From DYJK01 sp964464825 (GTDB lineage: Bacteria; Bacteroidota; Ignavibacteria; Ignavibacteriales; Melioribacteraceae), in assembly GCA_964464825.1 (NCBI GenBank), contig CAYXKL010000001.1, positions 1 to 64,000 of the forward strand: a stretch of 64,000 nt of DNA, in the 5' to 3' direction. Made by a program: the position numbers and the translations under genes. The notes below the pieces were generated by a model, which saw nothing but the letters and a program-made list of their open reading frames with translations, searched no databases and was not told the DNA's origin. The number at the start of each line of letters is the position of its first letter. The first letter of the stretch is position 1. Shown here one piece after another: positions 53,486-63,248 of this stretch.

Positions 53486-55294
53486 TTAAAAACGTGCTTC
53501 AAAGCTGAGCCACCATTGTGAAATACGAAAAAGATTTTCCAATTCCGGATCTACTAGTAAATTGATACTAAATTCTGAATTTATCTTTGAATTAAACTTT
53601 ACAAATAGATCGGTATCATTTTCTGTGTATTTTTCATCTGCTGGAGAATACCGTTCTGCAAAATTTGATTCTTGTTTAACTACACCGTTTTCGTTTCTCT
53701 TTCTGAATGTGAAATATGCTATAGTCTCTTCATCTATATTCCAATTTTTTAACATTCTATTTATTCCAAGTGTAATCCCGAAATATTGATTGATAGTAAA
53801 ATCTAAGATTACCGGAATCTGTATTGTCCAATATTTTGAGTAGTAATTCCATTCCAATCTTTTTACCTCTTCGAGAATAATTAAATTATTGTACTCGTTG
53901 TTATAATTGCCGGTACTTTTGCTATGGTATTCTGAATATTGATAATTAGTAACTGGTTCGGTAGTGTTTATTTCATACGATTTTGTGTTAACATAAAATC
54001 CGGCAGTTAGTTTACTCCACGAGGTTAACTCAGATACAAAATTTATCATTACTTCGTGATTATCTTCAAAGCGGTTACCGGTTCCGCTCCGATTATCGCT
54101 CACTTTTGATTGACCACTATAATCGTTTATATCGTGAATGTTGTTGTAAGTGTTTTCCCAGTGAGAGATATAATTTGATGTATCGATTATTATCGAGGAA
54201 TTTGTGATATCTTCTTCTCCGTTTGTGTACCGGTAATAACCATTAATTGTTTTTCCTTCACTCGGCTTAAATATAAAGTTTAAACCGAAATATTTATTTG
54301 TTCCATCATGTTCCCAAGTTTGGCGGTTGAATGAATTAGAGTAACTGTTGCTCCAATTATTATATGTTGGATTGTTGTAATCATATTTATAATAATCAGC
54401 GGAAAGCAATTTCTGCTCAGCGATACCGTTTAAAAATCCGATTTTTAAACCGGCTTTAAATTTTTCTGTTAAATCAAACATAACCCCGGCACTGAAATCG
54501 GTATGACTGTAATCTTGTTCTTTATCGCGCTGATTTCTGTTTTCCCAAAAACTGTTATCAATATTGCCGTATTCATCGTTGTTAGCATTAAGATAACCTC
54601 CTTCTCTGTTGTGCGATACTGTGTTAATGTATACACCAGCACTTATATTATCATTAATTTTATAACCGGTAAAAAATGATAGAAGATGAGCTTCAGTTGT
54701 CATTTCATCTTTGCCACTATATCGGTCAACTATCGGTACATCGGCAAGTCCTTCAGCTCTATTTCCGAATGAATCATACATATAAGATGTATGGTAAATC
54801 CCGAATGGTGATGAATAGAATCCTTCTTCCCTTCTCAGCATTTGATATGTTGCACCGACATAAAAATTTTCAACTATGTCTTTTATCGGATTCATTAAAA
54901 CTCCGAATGAAAATGTCGGTTCCGGTTCAGCACGTGTAATTGTAATCCACCGGCGGTCATAAATTGGACGCCACATCATATCTGCATAATACGGCATAAC
55001 ATAACTATTCACTACTTCTTCTTCGGTTCTGTCTCCTCTGAAATCAAGATAAAATATTGTGCTGTTTTCTTTGAAGTCGGGAAGCAAAGCTGGATTTAAA
55101 TAAACATTCAAAAACGGATCATCAACCATTCCAACCGATACGTTTTTGAAATTCTTCATACCGAAAGTATTTAAGTAATGACTGCTGAAATAGAGATCCG
55201 ATTTTTCGAAACTCTGCTCTGTGGTTCTTTCATTATAATATTGAGCTTGAATCAACGAAGCAAAAACAGATAGAATTAAAATTAGTTTTTTCAT
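53486..55294 (-). CDS. Outer-membrane beta-barrel-type protein, unknown function
   Basis: 602 residues with signal peptide MKKLILILSVFASLIQAQ, many aromatic amphipathic strands (AGVMFDLTEKFKAGLKIGF, ITLGINRMLKNW) and a terminal barrel strand WWLSFEARF. Tyr- and Asn-rich loops. Starts 9 bases after the serpin gene stop. Similar in style to FadL/TodX-like or PorP/SprF-like barrels, but I cannot assign a family. Part of the operon with the two-component pair. Confidence 0.8.
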   Translation of the reverse strand: MKKLILILSVFASLIQAQYYNERTTEQSFEKSDLYFSSHYLNTFGMKNFKNVSVGMVDDPFLNVYLNPALLPDFKENSTIFYLDFRGDRTEEEVVNSYVMPYYADMMWRPIYDRRWITITRAEPEPTFSFGVLMNPIKDIVENFYVGATYQMLRREEGFYSSPFGIYHTSYMYDSFGNRAEGLADVPIVDRYSGKDEMTTEAHLLSFFTGYKINDNISAGVYINTVSHNREGGYLNANNDEYGNIDNSFWENRNQRDKEQDYSHTDFSAGVMFDLTEKFKAGLKIGFLNGIAEQKLLSADYYKYDYNNPTYNNWSNSYSNSFNRQTWEHDGTNKYFGLNFIFKPSEGKTINGYYRYTNGEEDITNSSIIIDTSNYISHWENTYNNIHDINDYSGQSKVSDNRSGTGNRFEDNHEVMINFVSELTSWSKLTAGFYVNTKSYEINTTEPVTNYQYSEYHSKSTGNYNNEYNNLIILEEVKRLEWNYYSKYWTIQIPVILDFTINQYFGITLGINRMLKNWNIDEETIAYFTFRKRNENGVVKQESNFAERYSPADEKYTENDTDLFVKFNSKINSEFSINLLVDPELENLFRISQWWLSFEARF

Positions 55295-55303
55295 TTTTCC
55301 CTC

Positions 55304-56548
55304 TTATAAAGATGGGTCCATTATTTTACCGGAAAATAAAATTGTGTTTGTATTCTTTTCATAAATGAAGAATAAGAAAGGTCTATCAACGCGGAATACT
55401 ATATCATCACCAATTGATGTCAATTCAAAACCGATTGATGTTACGGCAGCAGCTTCTGTGCCTTCTTCATTTACTTCAATAAAAGTTTTATGCTTTACTT
55501 CACTTATGAAAATTTGATCAACTTCATTTATACCTGAGAAATCTGCATTATAAGGATCGAATGCTTCGTTCATTCCCAATGAAATCAAATAGTCATTCAA
55601 TTTTGATTCATACTCAAGTTTAAACTTTGGCAGCATTAAGGTTAGTTCTTGTTCAGTAAAATTAGATTTGATCTGTGAAAAACTTTCCGAAGTAAGATTT
55701 TCAATTAAATCATTTATACCGGTATTTCCGTTGGGAAGTAATACAATCATTTCATACGAATCATTGCCGTATGGAAGTTCAATTGCTTTAAGATCAGTAT
55801 TGCTGTAATAGCGGAATTTATTTTTCTGCACCATCATTTTAACCGGTACATTTTTATTATCCGATACTTTGAAATAATCATCTATCGTTTTTGTTTCGTC
55901 AAATTGATAGTGCCAAGTCCCTTTGAAGTAAATCGCATTAATTAAGTACATAACCATATCGGGATCAATATTGTCAATAATTTTGTCGATTTTATTATTG
56001 GTTGCATCTTTTACCCAATCGTTAATCATATTTACAGTTGCTGGACTATCAAAATCCGCTTCTGTAACCTCAGCATTAAAAAAATCTCTGTTCACATTTA
56101 GAAAATCGGTTTTCACTTCAAATTCATTTCGATACCAAATTGAATTTGCCGATGTGAATTCAACATTATTATCAATACTTGTTAATAAATCATTTAAACT
56201 TTTGTATGAGTTGTTAATATCGGTTCGGCTCATATTGATCAATCCAAGTACATCTCTCATCTGTTCAAATGTCAGATTTTCCGCACCGTTCAATGCCATA
56301 CCGAAAGCAGTTGAAATACTTAGAGGGGAAATGATAATATTTTTACCGGTTTCAGTTTTTGATATTTCTTTAAAAAGATTAAATCCAAAATTAGATGATG
56401 ATGAAACAATCTGTTCTTCTGTTTTTGATAATGTGCGTACATTGTTGTCTTCCGGTTCGTTAGCATTGGATTCGCAGCTAATCAGGTAAATTGATATAAA
56501 TACTAATAGTAATAACAGAATAAAATTAATCAGCTTCTCTTTTTTCAT
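55304..56548 (-). CDS. Serpin-family protease inhibitor, lipoprotein
   Basis: 414 residues from the ATG at 56548 (GAGG 6 bases upstream; the longer frame adds 22 unlikely residues). Signal with lipobox LISC, then a full serpin fold: NIIISPLSISTAFGMALNGA, LINAIYFKGTWHYQFD, ELPYGNDSYEMIVLLP, LMLPKFKLEYESKLNDYL, the reactive-loop hinge EVNEEGTEAAAVTS and the end RPFLFFIYEKNTNTILFSGKI. An intact hinge of small residues implies an inhibitory serpin; the reactive site would be near SIGFELTS. First gene of the operon. Likely guards surface proteins from extracellular proteases. Confidence 0.94.
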   Translation of the reverse strand: MKKEKLINFILLLLLVFISIYLISCESNANEPEDNNVRTLSKTEEQIVSSSSNFGFNLFKEISKTETGKNIIISPLSISTAFGMALNGAENLTFEQMRDVLGLINMSRTDINNSYKSLNDLLTSIDNNVEFTSANSIWYRNEFEVKTDFLNVNRDFFNAEVTEADFDSPATVNMINDWVKDATNNKIDKIIDNIDPDMVMYLINAIYFKGTWHYQFDETKTIDDYFKVSDNKNVPVKMMVQKNKFRYYSNTDLKAIELPYGNDSYEMIVLLPNGNTGINDLIENLTSESFSQIKSNFTEQELTLMLPKFKLEYESKLNDYLISLGMNEAFDPYNADFSGINEVDQIFISEVKHKTFIEVNEEGTEAAAVTSIGFELTSIGDDIVFRVDRPFLFFIYEKNTNTILFSGKIMDPSL

Positions 56549-56781
56549 ATTTTCCTCACACTCAATTAGAAAGACTAGTTTAGACAATAATTGTACCGAA
56601 GAAATGATGTGCAAATTGTAGTAGAATTGCTGTTTTTTAAATGAATCAAAAGAATTTGTTATCAGATTTTTGATGGCTTATCAAAAAATGTAATATGGAT
56701 ATTCAAAAATTCTTCCTCTGTTTGTACATCATTCATTCGCTCAAAAATTCTTATTTTTCGGCACACTAAAGGATAATCATA

Positions 56782-57834
56782 ATGAAATTTCACATTGTCT
56801 CCGGTGCTTGCGGATTTGTAGGACGTAATACTGTAAAACAGCTTCTTAAACGGACTAATGATAATGTTTTGATGATCGACGATCTTTCGGTTGGAACTCA
56901 TCCATCAATGTGGCTGCCCGATTTCACTTCAAAAAAATTTAAGGATATAGAAATTATCGGGAAAGAAAAGCGGCTTTTTTATTGGGAAATGGATTTCCGA
57001 AAATTTTTACAAAAGCTACAAGATGATCCGAACTGGCTCGAAAAAGAATACGGATTGAAAATTGAATTGGGAGATGCGTTTCATTTTGCCGCTATTGTAG
57101 GCGGACGCGCAAAAATTGAAGGAGATCCAATGGCTGTAGCTCTCGATCTTTCAATCGATGCTGAATTCTTTAATTGGATTGCAAAAGCAAAACCGGAACG
57201 GGTGCTCTATCCAAGTTCTTCCGCTGCTTATCCAATACACATGCAGACTGAAAGCGATGCAATAGCTCTTAAAGAAAGCGATATTAATATAGATGGAAAT
57301 CTTTTAGGTATGCCCGATCTAACATACGGCTGGACAAAAATGACCGGTGAATTTTTAGCAAAAATTGCCGCTCGCAATTATGGAATTTCGATTGTTTGCA
57401 TCCGCCCATTTTCCGGATATGGTGAAGATCAGGATTTAACATACCCAGTTCCGGCAATTGCAAGACGTGCAGCAAAAAAAGAAAATCCTTTTGAAGTTTG
57501 GGGCTCCGGTAAACAAGGGCGCGACTTCGTTCACATTGATGATGTGATGGACTGTATGTTCATTGCAATGGATAAAATTCACGACGGCACTGCAATTAAT
57601 ATCGGTTCTGGTAAATTGACATCGTTTATTGATCTAATAAAAGTCTTCAGCAATTTTGCCGGGTACAATCCAACTATCAAACCATTGCTTGATAAACCGG
57701 TCGGCGTTCATTCACGTTACTGCGATATGAGCTTTGTAAAAGAAAAATTGGGGTGGGAACCGAAAATTTCCTTGGAAGAAGGAATGAAACGCGTGTACGA
57801 TGTTGCTGTTGAAAATCTAAGACGGGAAAAATGA
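56782..57834 (+). CDS. NAD-dependent sugar-nucleotide epimerase/dehydratase
   Basis: 350 residues of the extended SDR family. N-terminal Rossmann motif GACGFVG (8-14), active-site serine in YPSSSAAYP and catalytic pair YGWTK, then substrate-binding VWGSGKQGRDFVHIDD. Acts on an NDP-sugar in the cytoplasm for surface-polysaccharide synthesis; exact sugar not readable. Begins the plus-strand polysaccharide cluster, divergent from the serpin operon, with AAAGGAT as ribosome site. Confidence 0.92.
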   Translation: MKFHIVSGACGFVGRNTVKQLLKRTNDNVLMIDDLSVGTHPSMWLPDFTSKKFKDIEIIGKEKRLFYWEMDFRKFLQKLQDDPNWLEKEYGLKIELGDAFHFAAIVGGRAKIEGDPMAVALDLSIDAEFFNWIAKAKPERVLYPSSSAAYPIHMQTESDAIALKESDINIDGNLLGMPDLTYGWTKMTGEFLAKIAARNYGISIVCIRPFSGYGEDQDLTYPVPAIARRAAKKENPFEVWGSGKQGRDFVHIDDVMDCMFIAMDKIHDGTAINIGSGKLTSFIDLIKVFSNFAGYNPTIKPLLDKPVGVHSRYCDMSFVKEKLGWEPKISLEEGMKRVYDVAVENLRREK

Positions 57835-57899
57835 AACGTGAAAAGTGAAACGTTTAAAATAAAATTCTCAACTCTCAATTCTCAATTTTCAATTGCACT
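57835..57899. repeat. Simple-sequence repeats between epimerase and GT4
   Basis: GTGAAAAGTGAAACGT (57839-57854) followed by tandem CTCAATT variants (57862-57896). The second part is the complement of the TTGAGAA repeat found inside the GH2 gene. Confidence 0.7.
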
Positions 57900-59168
57900 A
57901 TGAAACGAGTTATTATCTTCGGTCCCGGTCCCCAATTCAAAGGCGGTATTGCTAACTACACAACGTCGCTCGCCAAATCATTGGATAAACTCGGTGCTGA
58001 GGTTCACATCGTTTCATGGACACAAATGTATCCATCTATATTTCCACGCGACCTTGTTGATAAAAGTAGCAAAATAAATTTATTGGAAGGGACAAAAATT
58101 AATGTTCATTACATTACAAATTACAACCGCCCTTCAACCTGGAATCGAACTGTACTGCTAATTAAAGATTTTAATCCGGAAACAGTTGTTGTGCAATGGT
58201 CTGTGTCAATTCAAGGATTACCAATTGGATTTATTTCAAAAAAATTGAAAAAGCTCTGTAATTGTGAAATCATTTTTGATCTTCATGTAGTTGCACAAAA
58301 AGAAGTGAGCGCTATTGATGGAATAATGCTTCGTTATGCATTATCAAAACCGCATTCATTCATTGTTCATTCATTAAAGACTTTTGAAGAACTGAAGAAA
58401 ATTTTTCCGGGCAAATCATTTACTCTTATCAACAAAGAACCAAGAACCAAGAATGAAGCAACCCAATCAGTTATTAAGCTTTATCACCCGGTTTATGATA
58501 TGTTTACACCCGATCCTGATTTCGACAAAGAAAAAGTTAAGCAAGAATTGGGATTGCGTAAAAATGTGTTTCTCTTTTTCGGATTTATCAGAAAATATAA
58601 AGGTCTGCACAATGTAATCAGATCATTTGCAAAACTTGCAAATGAGAGAGATGATGTTTCTCTATTAATTGTCGGAGAATCTTTCTGGGAAACTCTCGAT
58701 CCTAAAAAACTTTCTACAAAAATTAAAAAGAATCTCTTCGGTGTGATTAAGAAAATATTAGTAAAAAAAGGAGACGACGAAACGAATTACCGTCCGCTTG
58801 AATTAGTTGACCAACTTGGTATAAAAGATAAAGTTGTAATAGTGAACCGTTATGTTGGCAATGAGGAAGTGCACAAATATTTTCAAGTGGCGGACTGCAA
58901 CGTTTTGTTTTATCTTGTTGCAACACCTTCTGGAGTTGAATCGATAGCATATAATTTTAAGCTACCCACAATTGCAACACGGGTGGGACATTTTCCGGAA
59001 ACAATTAAACACGGATACAATGGCTATCTTGCCGAGCCGGAAAATATTGAATCGATGTATAATGTAATGAAAGAGTTTCTAAATAATCCAATACCGCGTG
59101 AACGAATTGAAGAGCAAGCAAAAAATATGAGCTGGGGAAATTATGCACGGGTTATTTTAAATTATTAA
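57900..59168 (+). CDS. Family 4 glycosyltransferase
   Basis: 422-residue GT-B enzyme. N-terminal GPGPQFKGGIANYTTSLAKSL and the C-terminal donor-binding half (FLFFGFIRKYKGLHNVIRSF, LLIVGESFWE, YVGNEEVHKYFQVADCNVLFYLVATPSGVESIAYNFKLP) with the EX7E-type glutamate pattern are typical of GT4. Adds a sugar to a lipid-linked or surface glycan at the inner membrane. Around residues 181-189 (NKEPRTKNE) the DNA is an ACCAAGAA simple repeat, an apparent in-frame insertion. Confidence 0.92.
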   Translation: MKRVIIFGPGPQFKGGIANYTTSLAKSLDKLGAEVHIVSWTQMYPSIFPRDLVDKSSKINLLEGTKINVHYITNYNRPSTWNRTVLLIKDFNPETVVVQWSVSIQGLPIGFISKKLKKLCNCEIIFDLHVVAQKEVSAIDGIMLRYALSKPHSFIVHSLKTFEELKKIFPGKSFTLINKEPRTKNEATQSVIKLYHPVYDMFTPDPDFDKEKVKQELGLRKNVFLFFGFIRKYKGLHNVIRSFAKLANERDDVSLLIVGESFWETLDPKKLSTKIKKNLFGVIKKILVKKGDDETNYRPLELVDQLGIKDKVVIVNRYVGNEEVHKYFQVADCNVLFYLVATPSGVESIAYNFKLPTIATRVGHFPETIKHGYNGYLAEPENIESMYNVMKEFLNNPIPRERIEEQAKNMSWGNYARVILNY

Positions 59169-59207
59169 CTCTGCGTGAAAATCTTTTTATGCATCCATGC
59201 AAAGAAT

Positions 59208-59220
59208 CCGCCAAAGGCGG
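59208..59220. repeat. Small GC hairpin before the YfhO gene
   Basis: CCGCC-AAA-GGCGG, 25 bases upstream of the ATG. Probably a fragment of a dispersed palindrome; could slow translation slightly. Confidence 0.4.
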
Positions 59221-59244
59221 TTCGTAAAGGAAAAAGGAGATCAA

Positions 59245-61761
59245 ATGTCAAAACAAAAAAATATTGCCAAACAAAAAACAAATGAAATCGGTTTTTCGTT
59301 TGATAAAATTATTCCTCAAAAATATCAGACACCGATTTTATTACTTCTCCTTTTTATAATAATAATTCTTTTTTTCTCACCAATCTTTTTCAGCGGAAAG
59401 ACTGTTGCTTCGGGTGATTTAATCCAGGTAAAAAGTTTGAGAGAATATGCTCTAAAAGAGCGTGATGGATACTCACTCTGGAATCCGTATATTTTCTGCG
59501 GTATGCCGGCTGTTGTTACTTCGGCTTCGCCCCGCTGGTTCGATTTAACTTCAGCACTTTATTCTATTACAACATTAGCTCTGCTTGAAGTCGTAAACGA
59601 TTACAGCGTTACTTACACACTAAGTTTTGTAATACTCGCTTTTTCAACTTTCTTTTTAATGAGAGGATTTGGATTAAGCCGTGGTGTTAGTTTTCTTACA
59701 GCCGCCGCAGTTACATTCAGTACCGGCATAAGTGTTCTCTTTTTTATTGGTCATATTACAAAATTGAAAAGTCTTGCTGTATTTCCTTTTATTTTAATGA
59801 TGCTTTTCCGTTTTCAAAAAGAAATTAAAATTCTCGATATTCTTCTTTTTATTCTCGGCATACACTTATTAGCGCTCGGAGCACATGTTCAAATTGTATT
59901 CTACTTTTTATTAACAGTAATTATATACTTCATCTATTACTTTATCCGTTCGTTTGTTAAAAAAGACAAACCGCTTCAAAAACAATTAATGAAATCTTTA
60001 GGAGTTTCCATAATTGCCGGTGTTATAGCATTGATGATGTCTTATGATACATATTCACAGCTTTACGAATACAAACCATATTCAACAAGGGGAACTAAAA
60101 GTATAACAGAGATACAGAACCCTGATAAACCTTCACAAAGCAATTCATACGAATACAACACAAGCTGGTCATTTTCACCAGGTGAAGTTTTAACTTTTAT
60201 TGTTCCATCATACTATGGATTTGGTAAATCAACTTACAAAGGACCGTTAACAAATAATCAGGAATATGAAGTAAACACTTACTTCGGACAGATGCCATTT
60301 GTAGATGCCGCTATGTATATGGGCGTGGTTGTATTTGCGCTTGGATTGTTCACTCTTTTTGCAAACTGGAGAGAGCCGCTTGTTCAATTATTCGGAATCG
60401 TTATTGTTCTCTTTATTCTTATTTCGTTCGGAAAAAATTTTCCGGTGATCTATAATCTATTGTATTACTATTTCCCATTGTTTGATAATTTCCGAGTTCC
60501 ATCGATGATTCTTCATGTTGTGCAGTTAATCTTTCCGCTTCTTGCCGGTTTCGGTGTGATGAAAATTCTTTCACTCAGAAATGAAAAAAATCCGGGTATA
60601 GAAAAAGGATTGAAGAACACTGCAATTGTGTTCGCCGTTCTTTTCGTTCTCTCTTTATTATTAACTTCATCTATTGATTCGTGGTTCAAATCCAGAGTTA
60701 CAAATTATGCATCAGCACTTGGAAATCAACAAGAATCGCAAATGTTTTCTGCCCTTGCCGATTATATGTCCGGCATGTTTACCGGTGACCTTCAAATTGC
60801 ATTAGTACTTCTCGCATTAACATTCGGAGTTAGTTATGCTTATGTTGTTTCAAAAATAAATAAAGAGTTATTAATAGTCGGTTTATGTTTATTTATTCTT
60901 TTTGACCTTTTCAGAATCAGCAGCCGCGGTGCTTCATACGCTGACGTTTCTGTTATTAACGAAAGATTCAAAGAACCGCATTATATTTCAGTTATCAAAC
61001 AACAAAAAGAAAAAGATCCGTACCGGATTTTGAATTTGAAACAAGATGGTTCAATGGGCACATTATCACAAAATTCAAATTTTAATGTTTACTTTTTACA
61101 AGAGGATTTCTACGGGTACTCCGCAGCAAAACCAAGAAGCTATCAGGATTTAATGGATATAGTTGGACCTGTGAACGTTACACTTTGGAGAATGCTCGGC
61201 GTTAAATATGTAGTAACGGATAGACCTTATAATCCGGATGGTTTCTCTGCAGTACATCAGTCGGAAAAAACATTTGTATATAAAAACGAAAAAGCATTAC
61301 CGCGTGTTTACTTTGTTGATAGTGTTGCACAAAAATCCGCAGCGGAAATTTTAGATGAAATAAAAAATGATTCATTCGACCCGAAAAAATTGGCGTTTGT
61401 TGAAAATCTCGACTTTCAAATCAGCAGAACAGATTCATCCGCTTCTGCTGCAATAATGAGTTACAAAGATGAGTTTGTTTCAGTTGATGTAAATGCAAAT
61501 GCAAATAACTTTTTATTCTTCGGTACTACGTTTATGCCGGGATGGAAAGCGTATATCGATGGAAGCGAAACAAAAGTTTACAAAGCTAATCACGGATTTC
61601 AAGGAATAGTAGTACCACAAGGGAAACACAAAGTTGAATTCGTATATGAACCGGCTGGATTTGTTATCGGGAAATATCTTTCTCTCATCTTAAATATTTT
61701 AGTGCTTGGAGGTATCGTTATAATATTTTTTGTTCAAAAAAGAAAAACTAAAACTTCTTAA
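59245..61761 (+). CDS. YfhO-like polytopic membrane protein
   Basis: 838 residues from the ATG at 59245, chosen because AAAGGAG stands 5 bases upstream. About 12-13 membrane helices fill residues 30-560, with GT-C-like features early (SGKTVASGDLIQVKSLREYALKERDGYSLWNPYIFCGMPA). The C-terminal 250 residues are soluble and periplasmic, including VYFVDS and FFGTTFMPGWKAYIDGSETKVYKANHGFQGIVVPQGKHKVEFVYEP, the usual YfhO tail. Probably a lipid-linked-sugar glycosyltransferase that decorates surface polymers. Its stop and the flippase start overlap by one base. Confidence 0.92.
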   Translation: MSKQKNIAKQKTNEIGFSFDKIIPQKYQTPILLLLLFIIIILFFSPIFFSGKTVASGDLIQVKSLREYALKERDGYSLWNPYIFCGMPAVVTSASPRWFDLTSALYSITTLALLEVVNDYSVTYTLSFVILAFSTFFLMRGFGLSRGVSFLTAAAVTFSTGISVLFFIGHITKLKSLAVFPFILMMLFRFQKEIKILDILLFILGIHLLALGAHVQIVFYFLLTVIIYFIYYFIRSFVKKDKPLQKQLMKSLGVSIIAGVIALMMSYDTYSQLYEYKPYSTRGTKSITEIQNPDKPSQSNSYEYNTSWSFSPGEVLTFIVPSYYGFGKSTYKGPLTNNQEYEVNTYFGQMPFVDAAMYMGVVVFALGLFTLFANWREPLVQLFGIVIVLFILISFGKNFPVIYNLLYYYFPLFDNFRVPSMILHVVQLIFPLLAGFGVMKILSLRNEKNPGIEKGLKNTAIVFAVLFVLSLLLTSSIDSWFKSRVTNYASALGNQQESQMFSALADYMSGMFTGDLQIALVLLALTFGVSYAYVVSKINKELLIVGLCLFILFDLFRISSRGASYADVSVINERFKEPHYISVIKQQKEKDPYRILNLKQDGSMGTLSQNSNFNVYFLQEDFYGYSAAKPRSYQDLMDIVGPVNVTLWRMLGVKYVVTDRPYNPDGFSAVHQSEKTFVYKNEKALPRVYFVDSVAQKSAAEILDEIKNDSFDPKKLAFVENLDFQISRTDSSASAAIMSYKDEFVSVDVNANANNFLFFGTTFMPGWKAYIDGSETKVYKANHGFQGIVVPQGKHKVEFVYEPAGFVIGKYLSLILNILVLGGIVIIFFVQKRKTKTS

Positions 61762-63248
61762 TGAAAGAAAAAGTATTTGGTACATTAAAACATTCTGCCA
61801 TTTACAGCATTGGTAATATTGCCCTCAAAGGGATGGGAATAGTTACACTCCCTATTTACTTAAACTATCTCACTAAAGCAGAAGTCGGTACTTTCGGATT
61901 AATTGATATAACCATAAATATCCTTGCCGAGATATTAATACTTGGACAAGCTAATTCAATAATATTTTTTAACAATAAAAAAGAGTACGAGGATAAAAGA
62001 GGTTCCGTACTATACACCATTACAACGTTTGTTATCTTAGTAAATCTTTTATTTATTCTAGCTGCCGAACTTTTCGGAATTTCTGTTCTTTCTTCTTCAA
62101 AATCAACACAAGATTTAACACGTTTCCTTCCATTTATTATCTACATCAGTTTTATACGGGTAATGAATAATTTATTTCTAAATAAATTAAGAGCTGATGA
62201 GCAATCCGTATTCTACACAGTAATAACACTTATTAAAATTATCACTTTTATCGGATTGATCTTTTACACTGTAGTTTACTTAAAATTATCTGTATATGGT
62301 ATAATGTATTCCTATCTGATTAGCGAGATGTTTGTACTTGTATCATTACTTCCGGGAATGATAATAAAAATGAAACCGGTAATTGAAAAAACTGCGTTGA
62401 AAGTGGCATTAAAATTCGGCACTCCTCTTATTTTCAGTTCAATCGGAATTATGATTTTAAATTTAAGCGACCGGTACTTGATTAATTTTTATTTAAATCT
62501 GGAAGAGGTTGGAACGTATGATATAGCTTATCGCATTGCCGGGATAGTAAATATGTTTTTGATATTGCCTTTCAATCAAGCAATGCTGCCTTCAGCTTTC
62601 AAAGTTTATAGTGAACCCGGAAACAACCGTTATTTAAGTAAGCTTATGACTTATATGTGCTATGTTATTATTTGGGGCGGTCTGGCAATTTCTGTTTTCA
62701 GTGAAGAAATAATTTTAATACTTGGCAATGAAAATTATTTAACCGCAAATATGTATATCCCATTAATTGTACTCGCTTATATTTTTAGTGCTATGAGGAA
62801 TGTTGCATCTAATGGACTGCTGTTTGCACAAAAGACTTTTTTGATTGCACTGATTACAGTTGTCGCCGGAGTTCTGAATATCTGCCTCAACATAATCTTT
62901 ATTCCCATCTATGGTACCATTGCAGCAGCTTACACAACTTTAATTTCATTTTTCATTTTTTATATCGTTACATTTTTAACTGCTGACAAGTATTATAAAA
63001 TCAGTTATGAAAATTTCAAGATATTTAAAATGATAATGCTCGGTATATTCTTGTTTGTTGTTCAAGAATTTATTCTTTTCGATAATTTTTTCTTAATGCT
63101 GTTAGAAAAGTTAATACTTGTTACAGCGTTCCCCTTTCTTCTCTTTCTAATTAGATTTTATGAAAAGATAGAACTCGAAACTATTAAGTCCAGTTTCAAA
63201 TCTTTAAAAAGTCCGGGACAAATAATTAAAAACTTGCTGAATCGATGA
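61761..63248 (+). CDS. Polysaccharide flippase, Wzx/MVF-like
   Basis: 495 residues with about 12-14 hydrophobic helices. Family signs: SAIYSIGNIALKGMGIVTLPIYLNYLTKAEVGTFGLIDI at the N-terminus, LNLSDRYLINFYLNLEEVGTYDIAYRIA and IFIPIYGTIAAAYTTLISF. It should move undecaprenyl-linked repeat units across the inner membrane. Overlaps the YfhO-like gene by 1 base and the next glycosyltransferase by 4 bases (ATGA), so the three are one transcription unit. Confidence 0.93.
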   Translation: MKEKVFGTLKHSAIYSIGNIALKGMGIVTLPIYLNYLTKAEVGTFGLIDITINILAEILILGQANSIIFFNNKKEYEDKRGSVLYTITTFVILVNLLFILAAELFGISVLSSSKSTQDLTRFLPFIIYISFIRVMNNLFLNKLRADEQSVFYTVITLIKIITFIGLIFYTVVYLKLSVYGIMYSYLISEMFVLVSLLPGMIIKMKPVIEKTALKVALKFGTPLIFSSIGIMILNLSDRYLINFYLNLEEVGTYDIAYRIAGIVNMFLILPFNQAMLPSAFKVYSEPGNNRYLSKLMTYMCYVIIWGGLAISVFSEEIILILGNENYLTANMYIPLIVLAYIFSAMRNVASNGLLFAQKTFLIALITVVAGVLNICLNIIFIPIYGTIAAAYTTLISFFIFYIVTFLTADKYYKISYENFKIFKMIMLGIFLFVVQEFILFDNFFLMLLEKLILVTAFPFLLFLIRFYEKIELETIKSSFKSLKSPGQIIKNLLNR

